A DNA stretch of 49,066 nt. Origin: Aneurinibacillus thermoaerophilus. GTDB lineage: Bacteria > Bacillota > Bacilli > Aneurinibacillales > Aneurinibacillaceae. Of the stretch, positions 1-8,831 are shown piece after piece. Within the stretch, counting starts at the first letter, position 1; each line of letters opens with the position of its first letter. The stretch covers positions 1 to 49,066 of the forward strand of contig NZ_FNDE01000028.1 in assembly GCF_900099925.1 (NCBI RefSeq), given 5' to 3'. Below the pieces are notes generated by a model that had not been told where the DNA came from, searched no databases, and saw only the letters and a list, made by a program, of their open reading frames with translations. Made by a program: the position numbers and the translations under genes.

Positions 1-293
<293 letters not shown>

Positions 294-330
294 AAGATAG
301 ACTGGATGTCCTGTGCGTCATGTTTCTTCT

Positions 331-347
331 GATTCAGTTTTCAAGGT
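331..347 (+). other. 23S trailer segment, likely processing-stem arm
   Basis: The segment GATTCAGTTTTCAAGG is the reverse complement (about 15 of 16 bases) of the CCTTGAAAACTGAAC segment in the 16S leader at 48742-48756. In Bacillus rRNA operons the leader copy is repeated in the spacer before 23S and pairs with such a trailer to form the 23S processing stalk. The partner for this copy lies outside the window, so the role is inferred from the pattern. Confidence 0.55.
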
Positions 348-355
348 ATAATAGA

Positions 356-400
356 AATAATCCCTTATCCAATTGTAAGCTGGATAAGGGATTATTTTTG
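356..400 (+). terminator. rRNA operon terminator
   Basis: A perfect 15-bp stem (356-370 with 382-396) with an 11-base loop is followed by a T-rich stretch (TTTTGTTTTT). It is a canonical intrinsic terminator ending the rRNA operon directly after 23S. Confidence 0.92.
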
Positions 401-466
401 TTTTTAAGTTTTTTATTTTAAGGCACACTTCTAAAATTTTTTGTAAAAAACGCATATTAATTTCTC

Positions 467-495
467 TTGCCTAAATACAGAAAATTTATTATACT
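467..495 (+). promoter_or_regulatory. SigA-type promoter of the rpiR-type operon
   Basis: TTGCCT (467-472) and TATACT (490-495) are separated by exactly 17 bp. They lie ~70 bp upstream of the regulator gene and just before two palindromic operator candidates, so a repressor there would block initiation or early elongation. Confidence 0.7.
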
Positions 496-500
496 CATTT

Positions 501-546
501 ATGAAGTATATACTTCATAAATATTAGAATATGAAGTAATAGCTTC
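501..546. promoter_or_regulatory. Two palindromic operator candidates (RpiR-type)
   Basis: The first site is a perfect 18-bp palindrome, ATGAAGTATATACTTCAT (501-518). The second, GAAGTAATAGCTTC (533-546), keeps the same GAAG-N6-CTTC core. The cores start 30 bp apart, about three helical turns, which suits cooperative binding of a dimer-of-dimers regulator. They lie between the promoter and the regulator start, so autoregulation is likely. Assignment to the adjacent regulator is inference. Confidence 0.6.
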
Positions 547-566
547 TTTATTGGAGGAGCATGAAC

Positions 567-1436
567 ATGTCTTTTCGAGAAAAGATCAGCAACGTTTTTC
601 ATAATTTAACTGCTGGCCAGAAAAAGGTGGCCCGATATGTGCTAGATAATGCGCATGAATTTTCAAAAAATACAGCGGCTGAAATCGGCAAAAAAGCTGG
701 TGTCAGTGAAACGACGGTTATTCGTTTTTGCCATGCTGTTGGCTTTGAAAGCTTTATTCAAATGCAGCAGGCTGTCTGGAATGAACTGCTTGAATCGAAT
801 TATACTCTGTATTTGCACAGAAAATCCTCTTCGATCGCTGAGAATGCGCAGGATAATCAGACGGATATTCTTGATGAAATTATGAAAAATGATATGTTCC
901 ATATCGAGAAAACGTTTAAAGAGTTGTCGCGCTCAACCTTTCGAGAGGCTGTTCATTACCTTAAACAGGCATCTAACATTCTCGTTGTCGGCCATCGTAC
1001 ATCCTACGCGCCAGCATCTTGGTTATCTTATACCCTTAACCTTTTGCGTGGTGGGACCAGGCTTTATCGTCCAGACACGGATGATATGGCTCAATGGATA
1101 GCGGAAATGGACCGGAATTGGGTGGTTCTGGCGCTCTCTTTTCGGCGCTATGCAAAGGAAACATTGCGGTTAGCCCGTTTTGCCAAAGAAAAAGAGGCCT
1201 GTATTATTGGAATTACAGATAGCCCTGTAGCTCCTATAAGCCGTTATAGTAACTTTGTTCTTCCTGTAGCTGTAACCGAGTCTACACTCGATTCTATACC
1301 GGCGCTTTTTTCTTTATTAAACGCATTGGTTACTGCAATATCGATTGAGAAAAACATAGAAATTACCGAGAAGCTCACGCGGTACGAAGAAACGTACGAA
1401 CGTGTATATCTGGAAAAGGGGGAGAATCGTGAGTGA
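567..1436 (+). CDS. MurR/RpiR-family transcriptional regulator (HTH + SIS)
   Basis: A 289-residue DNA-binding regulator. The N-terminal RpiR helix-turn-helix has its recognition region at about residues 37-61 (AGVSETTVIRFCHAVGF). A C-terminal SIS domain, normally a phosphosugar-binding fold, starts with ILVVGHRTS near residue 140. ATG at 567 is preferred to the in-frame ATG at 561 because GGAGG (553-557) is nine bases away from the former and only three from the latter. The gene overlaps the next one by 8 bp, so it is co-transcribed with the amino-acid racemization genes. RpiR members often control sugar or cell-wall amino-sugar genes; here the context points to D-amino acids or cell-wall turnover, but the effector is unknown. 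Confidence 0.88.
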   Translation: MSFREKISNVFHNLTAGQKKVARYVLDNAHEFSKNTAAEIGKKAGVSETTVIRFCHAVGFESFIQMQQAVWNELLESNYTLYLHRKSSSIAENAQDNQTDILDEIMKNDMFHIEKTFKELSRSTFREAVHYLKQASNILVVGHRTSYAPASWLSYTLNLLRGGTRLYRPDTDDMAQWIAEMDRNWVVLALSFRRYAKETLRLARFAKEKEACIIGITDSPVAPISRYSNFVLPVAVTESTLDSIPALFSLLNALVTAISIEKNIEITEKLTRYEETYERVYLEKGENRE

Positions 1437-2598
1437 TTTGAAAACGGAAGCCCAGGCTTTGTATCCGGAAATTATGCAGACTTTTGCTCACCTTCACGCA
1501 AATCCGGAAGTTAGCTGGAAGGAAGTTAAAACTACAGAATTTTTAGTAAAGAAACTTCATTCTCTTGGCCTCAAGACCATTACTTTTTCCGATTGCACAG
1601 GGGTTGTCGGGATATGGGAAAACCTATCTTCTGGAAGTACGGATGGAAAATCATTAACCGTGGCGTTGCGAGCCGATATTGATGCGTTGTGGCAAGCTGT
1701 CGATGGAAAGTGGAGGGCAAACCATTCTTGTGGGCACGACGCTCATATGACGGTTGTGCTTTCGGCAGTTCAACTTCTGAAAATAAGCGGATTCATCCCA
1801 GATGGCACAATAAAAGTTATTTTCCAGCCGGCTGAAGAAATGGGGGCCGGCGCTTTAAAAATGGTCGAGAAAGGCGTTGCAGATGATGTCGATTATTTGT
1901 ACGGCGTGCATCTGCGCCCGATACAGGAACTTCCAGACGGGAAGGCGTCACCAGCAATATACAACGGAGCTACCCTTCTTGTACGCGGCGAAATTCACGG
2001 CACGACAGCGCACGGTGCGCGTCCGCATTTGGGGGTAAATGCGATCGAAGTAGCATCGGCTTTGCTGCGGGCGATTCAAGACATTCACATTAATCCGATG
2101 ATTCCCTCCACGGTGAAGATGACAAGCTTGCATGCTGGAGATGAAGGAAGTAGTAATATTATCCCTGATTACGCAAAGTTTACGCTTGATGTCCGAACAC
2201 AGTCCAATGCAGTGCTGGATGAATTATATGAAAAAATACAGACAGTTGCTTGTCATACGGCGGCGATGTTTGGCGCTCGAATTACACTTTGGCCGGAAGG
2301 CAGAACCGCGGCGGCCGAAGTTGCTGAAGAGGCGAAAGTGTTTATGAAACAGGCGATCGAAGATGTGCTTGGAGCAGAAAATACGGCGCCAGATGTTATT
2401 ACGCCTGGCGGGGAGGATTTCCATTTTTATACGCTTGAGCGTCCCCGCATTAAAGCCACAATGCTGGGTTTAGGGTGCGGGCTTAAACCAGGACTGCATC
2501 ATCCGCACATGACGTTTAATCGGGAAGCGCTGATTTCTGGTGCGCGAATTATGGCGCGTGCCGTTGTTCATACCTTTGAAAAAGGGGGGGCAAAATGA
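1429..2598 (+). CDS. M20-family amidohydrolase, probable N-succinyl/acyl-L-amino acid desuccinylase
   Basis: A 389-residue zinc peptidase of the M20D (amidohydrolase/carboxypeptidase) type. The metal-binding motif SCGHDAHMT is near residues 99-107, FQPAEEMGAGA with the catalytic glutamate pair near 131, GGEDFHFY near 327, and a histidine-rich C-terminal motif follows. An internal dimerization lid domain is expected between them. GTG at 1429 is chosen because AAGGGGGAG ends five bases upstream; a start at 1402 would lie inside the SD region. It overlaps the regulator stop and the next start (ATGA). With the following acyltransferase and racemase it fits the hydrolase that removes the succinyl group from N-succinyl-L-amino acids. 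Specificity is inferred from context; a general aminoacylase is the alternative. Confidence 0.85.
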   Translation: MSDLKTEAQALYPEIMQTFAHLHANPEVSWKEVKTTEFLVKKLHSLGLKTITFSDCTGVVGIWENLSSGSTDGKSLTVALRADIDALWQAVDGKWRANHSCGHDAHMTVVLSAVQLLKISGFIPDGTIKVIFQPAEEMGAGALKMVEKGVADDVDYLYGVHLRPIQELPDGKASPAIYNGATLLVRGEIHGTTAHGARPHLGVNAIEVASALLRAIQDIHINPMIPSTVKMTSLHAGDEGSSNIIPDYAKFTLDVRTQSNAVLDELYEKIQTVACHTAAMFGARITLWPEGRTAAAEVAEEAKVFMKQAIEDVLGAENTAPDVITPGGEDFHFYTLERPRIKATMLGLGCGLKPGLHHPHMTFNREALISGARIMARAVVHTFEKGGAK

Positions 2599-3434
2599 AG
2601 GATCAGCTTACGATTCTTGCGATGAATACCGTTGAGGAAATCGAACGAATTACGGAACTGGAAAAGCAAATTTGGCAAACCGATACACCCATGCCGGTAG
2701 ACCAAATGCTAACGGCAGCCAAGCATGGTGGAATCGTTCTGGGGGCTTTTGTGGGAGAGAGGCTCGTGGGTTTTCAATATAGTTTTGCAGGTTATAATGG
2801 TCAAAAGGCATATGTTTGTTCGCATATGTTAGGTACACATCCAGATTTTCGCCATATGAAAATCGGTGAAAAGCTGAAATGGGCCCAGCGTGAGGAGGCG
2901 CTTAAGCTCGGATATGACCTTGTTACATGGACATATGACCCGCTTGAATTGGTGAATGGATATCTTAACATCCATAAGCTGGGTGCGGTTTGTTCCACAT
3001 ATATAGAAAATTGTTACGGAAATATGCAGGACTCATTGAACAGTGGGATCGCATCCGATCGTTTTCAAGTAGAATGGCATATCCGAAGTGAACGAGTGGC
3101 ACGAAGAGCGAAAGGTGAATTGACACCAAAAGCTGAAATCCCCAAAAAATTCCTTATGGATTGGAGAACAGATATACACAATGATCCTGTTCCAGGAAAG
3201 GCAGACTGGAGACAACTGCAAGAGAATCATGTTCTCTATGTTCCGGTTCCTGCCTACTTTCAGCAAATCAAGCGGCGAAATAAGCCACTCGCCATTGCTT
3301 GGCGGGAGGCGGCGCGGGAAGTATTCGCCCGTTTGTTTTGTGAGGGCTGGGCGGTAACAGATGTTATCCGGAACGATAAAGAAGCGCCGGTTCATTTTTA
3401 TGTACTACATAAAAAAGGGGAGTGTATGGTATGA
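2595..3434 (+). CDS. GNAT-family acyltransferase, probable D-amino acid N-succinyltransferase
   Basis: A 279-residue GNAT-fold protein. The acyl-CoA-binding region sits around residues 70-105 ([20 protein letters not shown]), preceded by [14 protein letters not shown] typical of GNAT beta strands 2-4. A long C-terminal part (about 150-279) of unclear function follows. It resembles the family found beside MenC/NSAR genes in Bacillus and Geobacillus. Its start codon overlaps the preceding stop (ATGA), so translation is coupled. In the characterized Geobacillus pathway the equivalent protein succinylates D-amino acids from succinyl-CoA; the role here is transferred by gene context and fold. Confidence 0.8.
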   Translation: MKDQLTILAMNTVEEIERITELEKQIWQTDTPMPVDQMLTAAKHGGIVLGAFVGERLVGFQYSFAGYNGQKAYVCSHMLGTHPDFRHMKIGEKLKWAQREEALKLGYDLVTWTYDPLELVNGYLNIHKLGAVCSTYIENCYGNMQDSLNSGIASDRFQVEWHIRSERVARRAKGELTPKAEIPKKFLMDWRTDIHNDPVPGKADWRQLQENHVLYVPVPAYFQQIKRRNKPLAIAWREAAREVFARLFCEGWAVTDVIRNDKEAPVHFYVLHKKGECMV

Positions 3435-4543
3435 GAATCAAACAAATCATTTTGCGTCACATGAAAATGCGGATGCTGCGACCATTTACCACCAGCTTGG
3501 GCACCGAATATGATAAGGAGTTTATTGTAGTAGAAGCAAAAAGCGAAGATGGATTATCGGGATGGGGAGAGTCTGTTGCGGCGATTGAACCTTTCTATAA
3601 AGAAGAAACCGTCAAAACAAATTGGCACATTCTTGAAGACTTCTTAATTCCGCTTGTACTTGAAAAACCGATTGCTCATCCGGATGAATTGAATGAAGAA
3701 CGCTTTAAGCCTATTCGGGGCAATTACATGGCCAAAGCGGCGATTGAGGGCGCCATTTGGGATTTATATGCTAGACAACAAGGGATTCCGCTTGCGAAAG
3801 CGCTAGGTGGAGAAAAGAAAAAAATCGAGGTCGGTATCAGCCTTGGAATCGAGGAATCGGTGAATGAATTGTTATCGCTTGTCGAAAAATATGTACAAGA
3901 AGGGTATAAGAGAATTAAAGTGAAAATTAAGCCTGGCTGGGATGTAGAAGTGGTACGCGCCGTTCGTGAACGTTTTCCAGACATTCAGCTTATGGCTGAC
4001 GCGAACTCTGCCTATACACTGGCAGATGCAGAGCGACTCAAAGCTCTTGACGAGTTCAATCTTACAATGATTGAACAGCCGCTTGCACATGATGACATTG
4101 TTGATCATGCCGAATTACAGGCGCAACTAAAAACTCCGATCTGTCTTGATGAGAGCATTCATTCTGTTGAAGACGTACGCAAAGCTATCAAACTGGGAAG
4201 CTGCGGCGTTATTAACATCAAGATTGGTCGCGTAGGAGGATTGACGGAAGCGAGGAAAATACATGACCTGTGCAAAGAGCGCAATATTCCGGTTTGGTGC
4301 GGCGGTATGTTGGAAGCAGGAATCGGTCGTGCGCACAATGTGGCCATTACTACATTGTCTAACTTCATTCTCCCCGGCGACACAGCTGCTTCTTCCCGCT
4401 ATTGGGAAAAAGACATTATTACACCGGAAGTCACGGTGGAAGACGGATGGATTACTGTACCAGAGAAACCGGGAATCGGCTATGAGCCAGATCATGACTG
4501 TATGGATAATTTTACCCTATATAGCAAATCTTATTTTGCATAA
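3431..4543 (+). CDS. Enolase-superfamily N-succinylamino acid racemase / o-succinylbenzoate synthase (MenC family)
   Basis: A 370-residue muconate-lactonizing-subgroup enzyme. Visible catalytic residues are the KxK motif (K163, K165), metal ligands D190 (MADANSAY), E215 (IEQPL) and D240 (CLDES), and the second acid/base K264 (NIKIGR). This is the full set expected of NSAR/OSBS enzymes. ATG at 3431 has AGGGGA at a good distance and overlaps the upstream stop (ATGA); GTG at 3422 lies on the SD. No other menaquinone genes are near, and the partners are an M20 hydrolase and a GNAT enzyme, so racemization of N-succinyl-amino acids is favoured over menaquinone synthesis. Many family members do both reactions. 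Confidence 0.87.
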   Translation: MRIKQIILRHMKMRMLRPFTTSLGTEYDKEFIVVEAKSEDGLSGWGESVAAIEPFYKEETVKTNWHILEDFLIPLVLEKPIAHPDELNEERFKPIRGNYMAKAAIEGAIWDLYARQQGIPLAKALGGEKKKIEVGISLGIEESVNELLSLVEKYVQEGYKRIKVKIKPGWDVEVVRAVRERFPDIQLMADANSAYTLADAERLKALDEFNLTMIEQPLAHDDIVDHAELQAQLKTPICLDESIHSVEDVRKAIKLGSCGVINIKIGRVGGLTEARKIHDLCKERNIPVWCGGMLEAGIGRAHNVAITTLSNFILPGDTAASSRYWEKDIITPEVTVEDGWITVPEKPGIGYEPDHDCMDNFTLYSKSYFA

Positions 4544-4558
4544 TCAGGAAAAAATACG

Positions 4559-4590
4559 GAGTGCTTGTATGACGCAAGCACTCTTTTTTG
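4559..4590 (+). terminator. Terminator after the NSAR operon
   Basis: GAGTGCTTG (4559-4567) pairs perfectly with CAAGCACTC (4575-4583), followed by six T. Intrinsic terminator separating the amino-acid operon from pst. Confidence 0.9.
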
Positions 4591-4638
4591 TTTACATATT
4601 TCTTAACATTAAATTTACAATTCGTTCTCAGGTTCACA
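4591..4638 (+). promoter_or_regulatory. PhoP-box-like direct repeats upstream of pstS
   Basis: Hexamers TTAACA (4603), TTTACA (4614) and TTCTCA (4625) start exactly 11 bp apart. A further TTTACA lies at 4591 (12-bp step) and TTCACA at 4633. This matches the Bacillus PhoP binding consensus TT(A/C/T)A(C/T)A repeated every 11 bp. It lies ~210 bp before the pstS start. I see no convincing -10 element, so the exact transcription start is not assigned. Confidence 0.68.
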
Positions 4639-4849
4639 AAAGCAAAGAGAAACAAGTAGTTTCCAAGGTGGGATGATGCTAGTAAAGCCTGTATTTTTAA
4701 CGGTGTAAACACTTTGTAAAGATAGGTTAAAGATCGTGTAAAACACCTTGTTGTGCCTGTATTCCTCGATTATTATGAACAACGTAATTATTCAACACAA
4801 AAGAAAAAGTAAAACCATTTTACCAAAAATCTTAAGGGGGATTCTCGCA
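4639..4849 (+). other. Long pstS leader / intergenic DNA
   Basis: Between the PhoP repeats and the pstS start are about 210 bases with no supported gene. A frame open from 4748 would add 34 residues before the signal peptide, but it lacks an SD and would ruin the lipoprotein signal, so it is treated as leader. Confidence 0.5.
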
Positions 4850-5974
4850 GTGAAGTTGAAGAAGCTCGGCGTACTACTTTTTGCGCTCGTGATGATGTTT
4901 TCTCTCACGGCGTGTGGCTCTTCTGGCCAAAGCTTAAAACCGGAAGGAAACAAAGAAGCTGCAGCAGGAGGAGAACAATCTTCCGGCCATGGGAATGCAG
5001 GTTTGTTAAATGGCGCGGGTTCCAGCTTTGTAAATCCGTTATTCTCCAAAATGTTCAGCGAATATTCCAAAGAACACTCTGATGTAAAAGTGAACTATCA
5101 GGCGATCGGTTCCGGTGGCGGCATTAAGCAATTGACAGCCAAAACGGTTGATTTCGCTGCTTCTGACGCTCCGATGAAAGAAGATGAAATTAAAGCTGCC
5201 GGCGGTAACGTGCTGCATATTCCAGTAACGCTTGGTGGCGTAGCGATTGCATACAATCTTGAAGGTGTAAAAGACCTGAAATTGACTCCAGAAAACCTTG
5301 CCGACATTTATAACGGCAAAATCAAAAAGTGGAACGATCCAAAAATCATGGAGAATAACAAAGGTGTAAAACTTCCTAATGCGGATATTTTCCCAGTACA
5401 CCGCTCCGATGGTTCGGGTACGACTCATATCTTTACAACATATCTGAATAAAGCAGTTCCGGATATGTGGTCAAAAGAACAGACAGGCAAATCCATCAAA
5501 TGGGCGAATGTTGGTACCGGCGCAAAAGGTAACGAAGGTGTAGCAGGACAGATACAAAACACTCCGGGTTCTATTGGATATATCGAGCTGGCATATGTTA
5601 TCCAGAACAATATGACCGCCGCGCAAATTAAAAACAAAGAAGGCCAATTCGTGGCTCCGTCTCTCGAATCTGTAACAGCTGCCGCAAAAGGCGCGCTGAC
5701 GAATATTCCGGAAGATTTGAAAGTGGAACTGAACAATCAGCCTGGCAAAGACAGCTATCCGATTGTCGGTACAACTTGGGCGCTTGTTCCGGAAGATCTG
5801 AAAATGGATAAAGCAAAAGCAGAAAAAATGCTGACCATGCTTAAGTGGGTTGTAACGGACGGGCAGAAGTTTGCGTCTGATTTGCAGTATGCGCCGCTGC
5901 CGAAAGAATTGCAAGATAAGTGCGTGGAGCAGTTGAAAAAAGTAAAAGTAGATGGGCAACCGGTTCTTAAATAA
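4850..5974 (+). CDS. pstS: PstS, phosphate ABC transporter substrate-binding lipoprotein
   Basis: A 374-residue extracellular lipoprotein that captures phosphate for the PstCAB permease. GTG at 4850 is chosen because AAGGGGG (4834-4840) is well spaced and it gives a clean signal peptide with lipobox LTAC (lipidated Cys22). Phosphate-binding motifs are visible: GAGSSFVNPLF near the mature N-terminus, GSGGGIKQL, SDAPM, and HRSDGSGTTHIFT. It is first in pstS-pstC-pstA-pstB, behind PhoP-box-like repeats, and is separated from pstC by a hairpin that could raise PstS level over the membrane subunits. Confidence 0.96.
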   Translation: MKLKKLGVLLFALVMMFSLTACGSSGQSLKPEGNKEAAAGGEQSSGHGNAGLLNGAGSSFVNPLFSKMFSEYSKEHSDVKVNYQAIGSGGGIKQLTAKTVDFAASDAPMKEDEIKAAGGNVLHIPVTLGGVAIAYNLEGVKDLKLTPENLADIYNGKIKKWNDPKIMENNKGVKLPNADIFPVHRSDGSGTTHIFTTYLNKAVPDMWSKEQTGKSIKWANVGTGAKGNEGVAGQIQNTPGSIGYIELAYVIQNNMTAAQIKNKEGQFVAPSLESVTAAAKGALTNIPEDLKVELNNQPGKDSYPIVGTTWALVPEDLKMDKAKAEKMLTMLKWVVTDGQKFASDLQYAPLPKELQDKCVEQLKKVKVDGQPVLK

Positions 5975-5997
5975 TGAAGAAGCACAAGGAAAAGCGT

Positions 5998-6030
5998 GCA
6001 AAAAACTCCGCGGAGTTTTTTGCCGCTTTT
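5998..6030 (+). terminator. Perfect palindrome between pstS and pstC (attenuator or mRNA stabilizer)
   Basis: A perfect 26-bp inverted repeat (5998-6023, 13 bp per arm, centre CCGCGG) followed by CGCTTTTTT. It can act as a partial terminator or as a 3'-end stabilizer for pstS mRNA. It lies inside the pst operon, so read-through must occur for pstCAB. Confidence 0.8.
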
Positions 6031-6055
6031 TTCAAGAGAATGGGGAGTGTAATCC

Positions 6056-6979
6056 TTGAAGAAAAGATATGGAGATCAATTGTTTAAAGGCATCGCGTAT
6101 ATTTTTGGTTTTTCCATTATTGCCTTGCTTGGCATTATGGTATGGGAAATGTTTCGCGGGTCAAGCTTTGCCATTGAAAAGTACGGTCTCGACTTCTTGT
6201 TTAGTTCGAATTGGGATCCGGTAGCTGAACAGTTTGGTGCATGGCCCTTCATTTATGGAACCATTGTTTCTTCACTTCTTGCATTGGTTATCGCAACACC
6301 CATTAGCGTGGGGATTGCTATCTTCCTTGTTGAGATTGCCCCGAAATGGTTTCGGGATATCGTAGGTTTCTTAATCGAGCTTTTGGCGGCTATTCCTTCT
6401 ATCGTATACGGCTTATGGGGCATTTTTGTGCTTGCTCCGATTATTCGCGAGTATATCGCCCCTTTATTTATTAACACGTTAGGAAAGTTTATTCCATTTT
6501 TTGCGGGTCCGTCCTTCGGGGTGGGGATTTTTACCGCGGGTGTGATTTTAGCTATTATGATTATCCCGACTATCGCTTCCATTTCTCGCGAAGTATTGAT
6601 GGTTGTTCCTAACGTGCAACGTGAAGCTGCTTTGGCTTTAGGCGCGACGAAATGGGAAATGATTCGTACAGCTGTATTAACATATTCGCGTTCAGGCATT
6701 CTCGGCGCGATGATTATCGGCCTTGGCCGCGCCATCGGCGAGACGATGTCTGTCACTATGGTTATCGGAAATCGACCGGAAGTTCCGGATTCAATATTTG
6801 ACCCCGCCTACACGATGGCGAGCGTCATTGCTAATGAATTTAATGAAGCCTCCTCTGACATTTATATATCTACATTAATTGAGATTGGCTTCTTGCTGTT
6901 TGGTGTTACTTTGTTGGTCAATATTTTTGCACGCTTCCTCGTGTGGTCAACGTCTAAAGGCGTACAGGAGGCGAAATGA
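6056..6979 (+). CDS. pstC: PstC, phosphate ABC transporter permease
   Basis: A 307-residue inner-membrane permease with six hydrophobic segments. It carries the ABC permease EAA-type loop near residues 190-225 (REAALALGATKWEMI and GLGRAIGETM). TTG at 6056 is the start: GGGGAG lies eight bases upstream and no better codon is near. The gene ends inside the pstA start (ATGA overlap). With PstA it forms the phosphate channel; length is normal for the family. Confidence 0.96.
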   Translation: MKKRYGDQLFKGIAYIFGFSIIALLGIMVWEMFRGSSFAIEKYGLDFLFSSNWDPVAEQFGAWPFIYGTIVSSLLALVIATPISVGIAIFLVEIAPKWFRDIVGFLIELLAAIPSIVYGLWGIFVLAPIIREYIAPLFINTLGKFIPFFAGPSFGVGIFTAGVILAIMIIPTIASISREVLMVVPNVQREAALALGATKWEMIRTAVLTYSRSGILGAMIIGLGRAIGETMSVTMVIGNRPEVPDSIFDPAYTMASVIANEFNEASSDIYISTLIEIGFLLFGVTLLVNIFARFLVWSTSKGVQEAK

Positions 6980-7857
6980 TGGAAACGGTATTAGAAAATA
7001 TGAAAAAACAAAAAGTAAATAAGTTAAGCGCCAATCTGGGGCGCCGCCGCATGTTCAGCGGATTCATGATTACGCTGACTGTTATCAGTATGATCTTGGC
7101 ACTGACCCCTTTGTTCAGCATTTTAGGATATGTTATCGTTAAAGGTTTTTCGGCTTTAAATCTTGCGTTCTTCACTGAATTGCCCGCTCCTCCCGGAGAA
7201 GCCGGCGGTGGTATGGCGAACGGTATTATAGGTACGTTCACGCTTATTAGTTTAGCATCTGCCATCGGTATTCCAGTAGGACTAATGGCTGGTATTTTTC
7301 TTTCGGAATATGGTCGCAACCGTTTTGGTAAGCTAGTTTCTTTTTTGACTGATATTATGCTGGGTATTCCTTCCATTGTCATCGGCATCGTGGTTTATGC
7401 GCTCGTCGTGCTTGCGATGGGTGGGTTCTCCGCGTATGCGGGTGGCATAGCGCTGGCATTTATTATGATTCCAGCAGTAACGCGCACGACGGAAGAAATG
7501 TTGAAGCTAGTACCGAACCATATCCGCGAGGCGGGGCTTGCACTTGGAATTCCAAAGTGGCGTGTTATTATGCTTATTATTTTACCAACCGCGTTGCGCG
7601 GCATTATTACTGGCATTATGCTCGCCATCGCCCGCGTATCGGGTGAGACGGCGCCGCTGTTGTTCACGGCGTTCGGGAATATGTATTGGAGTCAGTCGCT
7701 GAATGAACCGATTGCTTCGATGCCAGTGCTTGTATTTAACTACGCGATTTCCCCATACGCGGAATGGCAGGCGCAGGCATGGGCCGGCGCGCTGACGTTA
7801 ATTTTGATTGTTGTAGTTCTGAATGTATCAGCGCGTCTGATTACAAGAAAGCGATAG
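6976..7857 (+). CDS. pstA: PstA, phosphate ABC transporter permease
   Basis: A 293-residue permease with about six membrane spans and an EAA loop near residues 175-230 ([27 protein letters not shown]). ATG at 6976 follows AGGAGG; a second ATG at 6979 is also possible. Translation is coupled to pstC by a 4-bp overlap. A short gap of 20 bp separates it from pstB. Confidence 0.96.
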   Translation: MMETVLENMKKQKVNKLSANLGRRRMFSGFMITLTVISMILALTPLFSILGYVIVKGFSALNLAFFTELPAPPGEAGGGMANGIIGTFTLISLASAIGIPVGLMAGIFLSEYGRNRFGKLVSFLTDIMLGIPSIVIGIVVYALVVLAMGGFSAYAGGIALAFIMIPAVTRTTEEMLKLVPNHIREAGLALGIPKWRVIMLIILPTALRGIITGIMLAIARVSGETAPLLFTAFGNMYWSQSLNEPIASMPVLVFNYAISPYAEWQAQAWAGALTLILIVVVLNVSARLITRKR

Positions 7858-7877
7858 AAGATACGAGGTGGAGACCA

Positions 7878-8627
7878 ATGATTGAAGCAAGAAACCTAAA
7901 TTTATGGTATGGGGATTTTCACGCCATAAAAAATATCAACATGACCATTGAAAAAAATAAAGTAACCGCGTTTATTGGCCCTTCAGGCTGCGGTAAATCG
8001 ACATTTCTGCGTGCGATTAACCGGATGCACGAAGTGATCGAAGGCGCAAGAGTAGAAGGCGAAATCTTGCTGGAGGGAGAAAATATTTACGGTCCGGATC
8101 GCGACCCGGTAACGGTACGTCAGCAGGTAGGTATGGTATTCCAGAAGCCGAATCCATTTCCGACGATGTCGATTTATGACAATGTGGCGGCCGGTCTGCG
8201 TATTAACGGTTTTAAAGATAAGAAGAAGCTGGATGAGATCGTAGAGCGTTGTTTGACACAAGCAGGATTATGGAACGAAGTAAAAGATCGTTTACACAAA
8301 AATGCGATGGGACTTTCCGGCGGTCAACAGCAGCGCCTATGCATCGCCCGGACGCTGGCGGTGGAGCCGGAAGTCGTGCTTATGGATGAACCGACTTCCG
8401 CCTTGGACCCGATTTCCACGCAGAGAGTAGAGGAATTGCTGTTTGAGTTGAAAAAGAAATATACTATTATCATTGTAACGCATAACATGCAACAAGCAGC
8501 GCGCGTATCCGATTACACAGCATTCTTCCTCCTCGGAGAAATGATTGAATTTGACCAGACAGAAACGATCTTTACTAATCCTCAGGATAAAAGAACGGAA
8601 GATTATATCACCGGTCGTTTTGGATAA
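7878..8627 (+). CDS. pstB: PstB, phosphate ABC transporter ATPase
   Basis: A 249-residue ABC ATPase powering phosphate import. The Walker A motif GPSGCGKST is at 34-42, the signature LSGGQQQR near 145-152, Walker [13 protein letters not shown] near 167, and the switch His in [12 protein letters not shown] follows. ATG at 7878 has GAGGTGGAG upstream and gives the family's usual N-terminus; the frame is open further upstream only as overlap with pstA. It is last in the operon, and phoU, which commonly follows pstB, is instead at 47287. Confidence 0.97.
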   Translation: MIEARNLNLWYGDFHAIKNINMTIEKNKVTAFIGPSGCGKSTFLRAINRMHEVIEGARVEGEILLEGENIYGPDRDPVTVRQQVGMVFQKPNPFPTMSIYDNVAAGLRINGFKDKKKLDEIVERCLTQAGLWNEVKDRLHKNAMGLSGGQQQRLCIARTLAVEPEVVLMDEPTSALDPISTQRVEELLFELKKKYTIIIVTHNMQQAARVSDYTAFFLLGEMIEFDQTETIFTNPQDKRTEDYITGRFG

Positions 8628-8633
8628 AATATC

Positions 8634-8672
8634 GGCAGCCCTCTCCTTCTTTGAGTTTGGGTTGCCTTCTTT
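8634..8672 (+). terminator. Weak hairpin after pstB
   Basis: GGCAGCCC (8634-8641) pairs with GGGTTGCC (8659-8666), with one G-U, followed by TTCTTT. Probably contributes to termination of the pst operon. Confidence 0.45.
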
Positions 8673-8732
8673 GTATAGACAATATGCCTCTTCTTCTATG
8701 ACATTTTGCTGCTGATCGAAACGTTCACGGAG

Positions 8733-8766
8733 AACCTGAAGTAAGTTTGCTTCAGGTTTTTTTTAT
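8733..8766 (+). terminator. Terminator of the pst operon
   Basis: AACCTGAAG (8733-8741) and CTTCAGGTT (8750-8758) form a 9-bp stem with an 8-base loop, followed by seven T. Canonical intrinsic terminator isolating pst from ctsR. Confidence 0.9.
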
Positions 8767-8831
8767 AGGGATAAAAAAGGTTATATAAGAATAGGAACAA
8801 GAAAATAGGTCAACAATAAAAGTACAATCCC

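Noticed and set aside
294-560. 5S rRNA or tRNA genes after 23S
   Set aside because: No 5S-like or cloverleaf sequence is visible, only trailer, terminator and promoter/operator DNA.
3422-4543. menC as part of a menaquinone operon
   Set aside because: No other men genes are present; the neighbours are an M20 hydrolase and a GNAT enzyme, so an NSAR role is more likely.
4748-4849. Extended N-terminus for PstS
   Set aside because: It would place 34 residues before a lipoprotein signal peptide and has no SD, while GTG 4850 has a strong SD.
5471-6001. 176-codon open frame antisense to pstS
   Set aside because: No SD or promoter, and the pstS reading on the other strand is certain.
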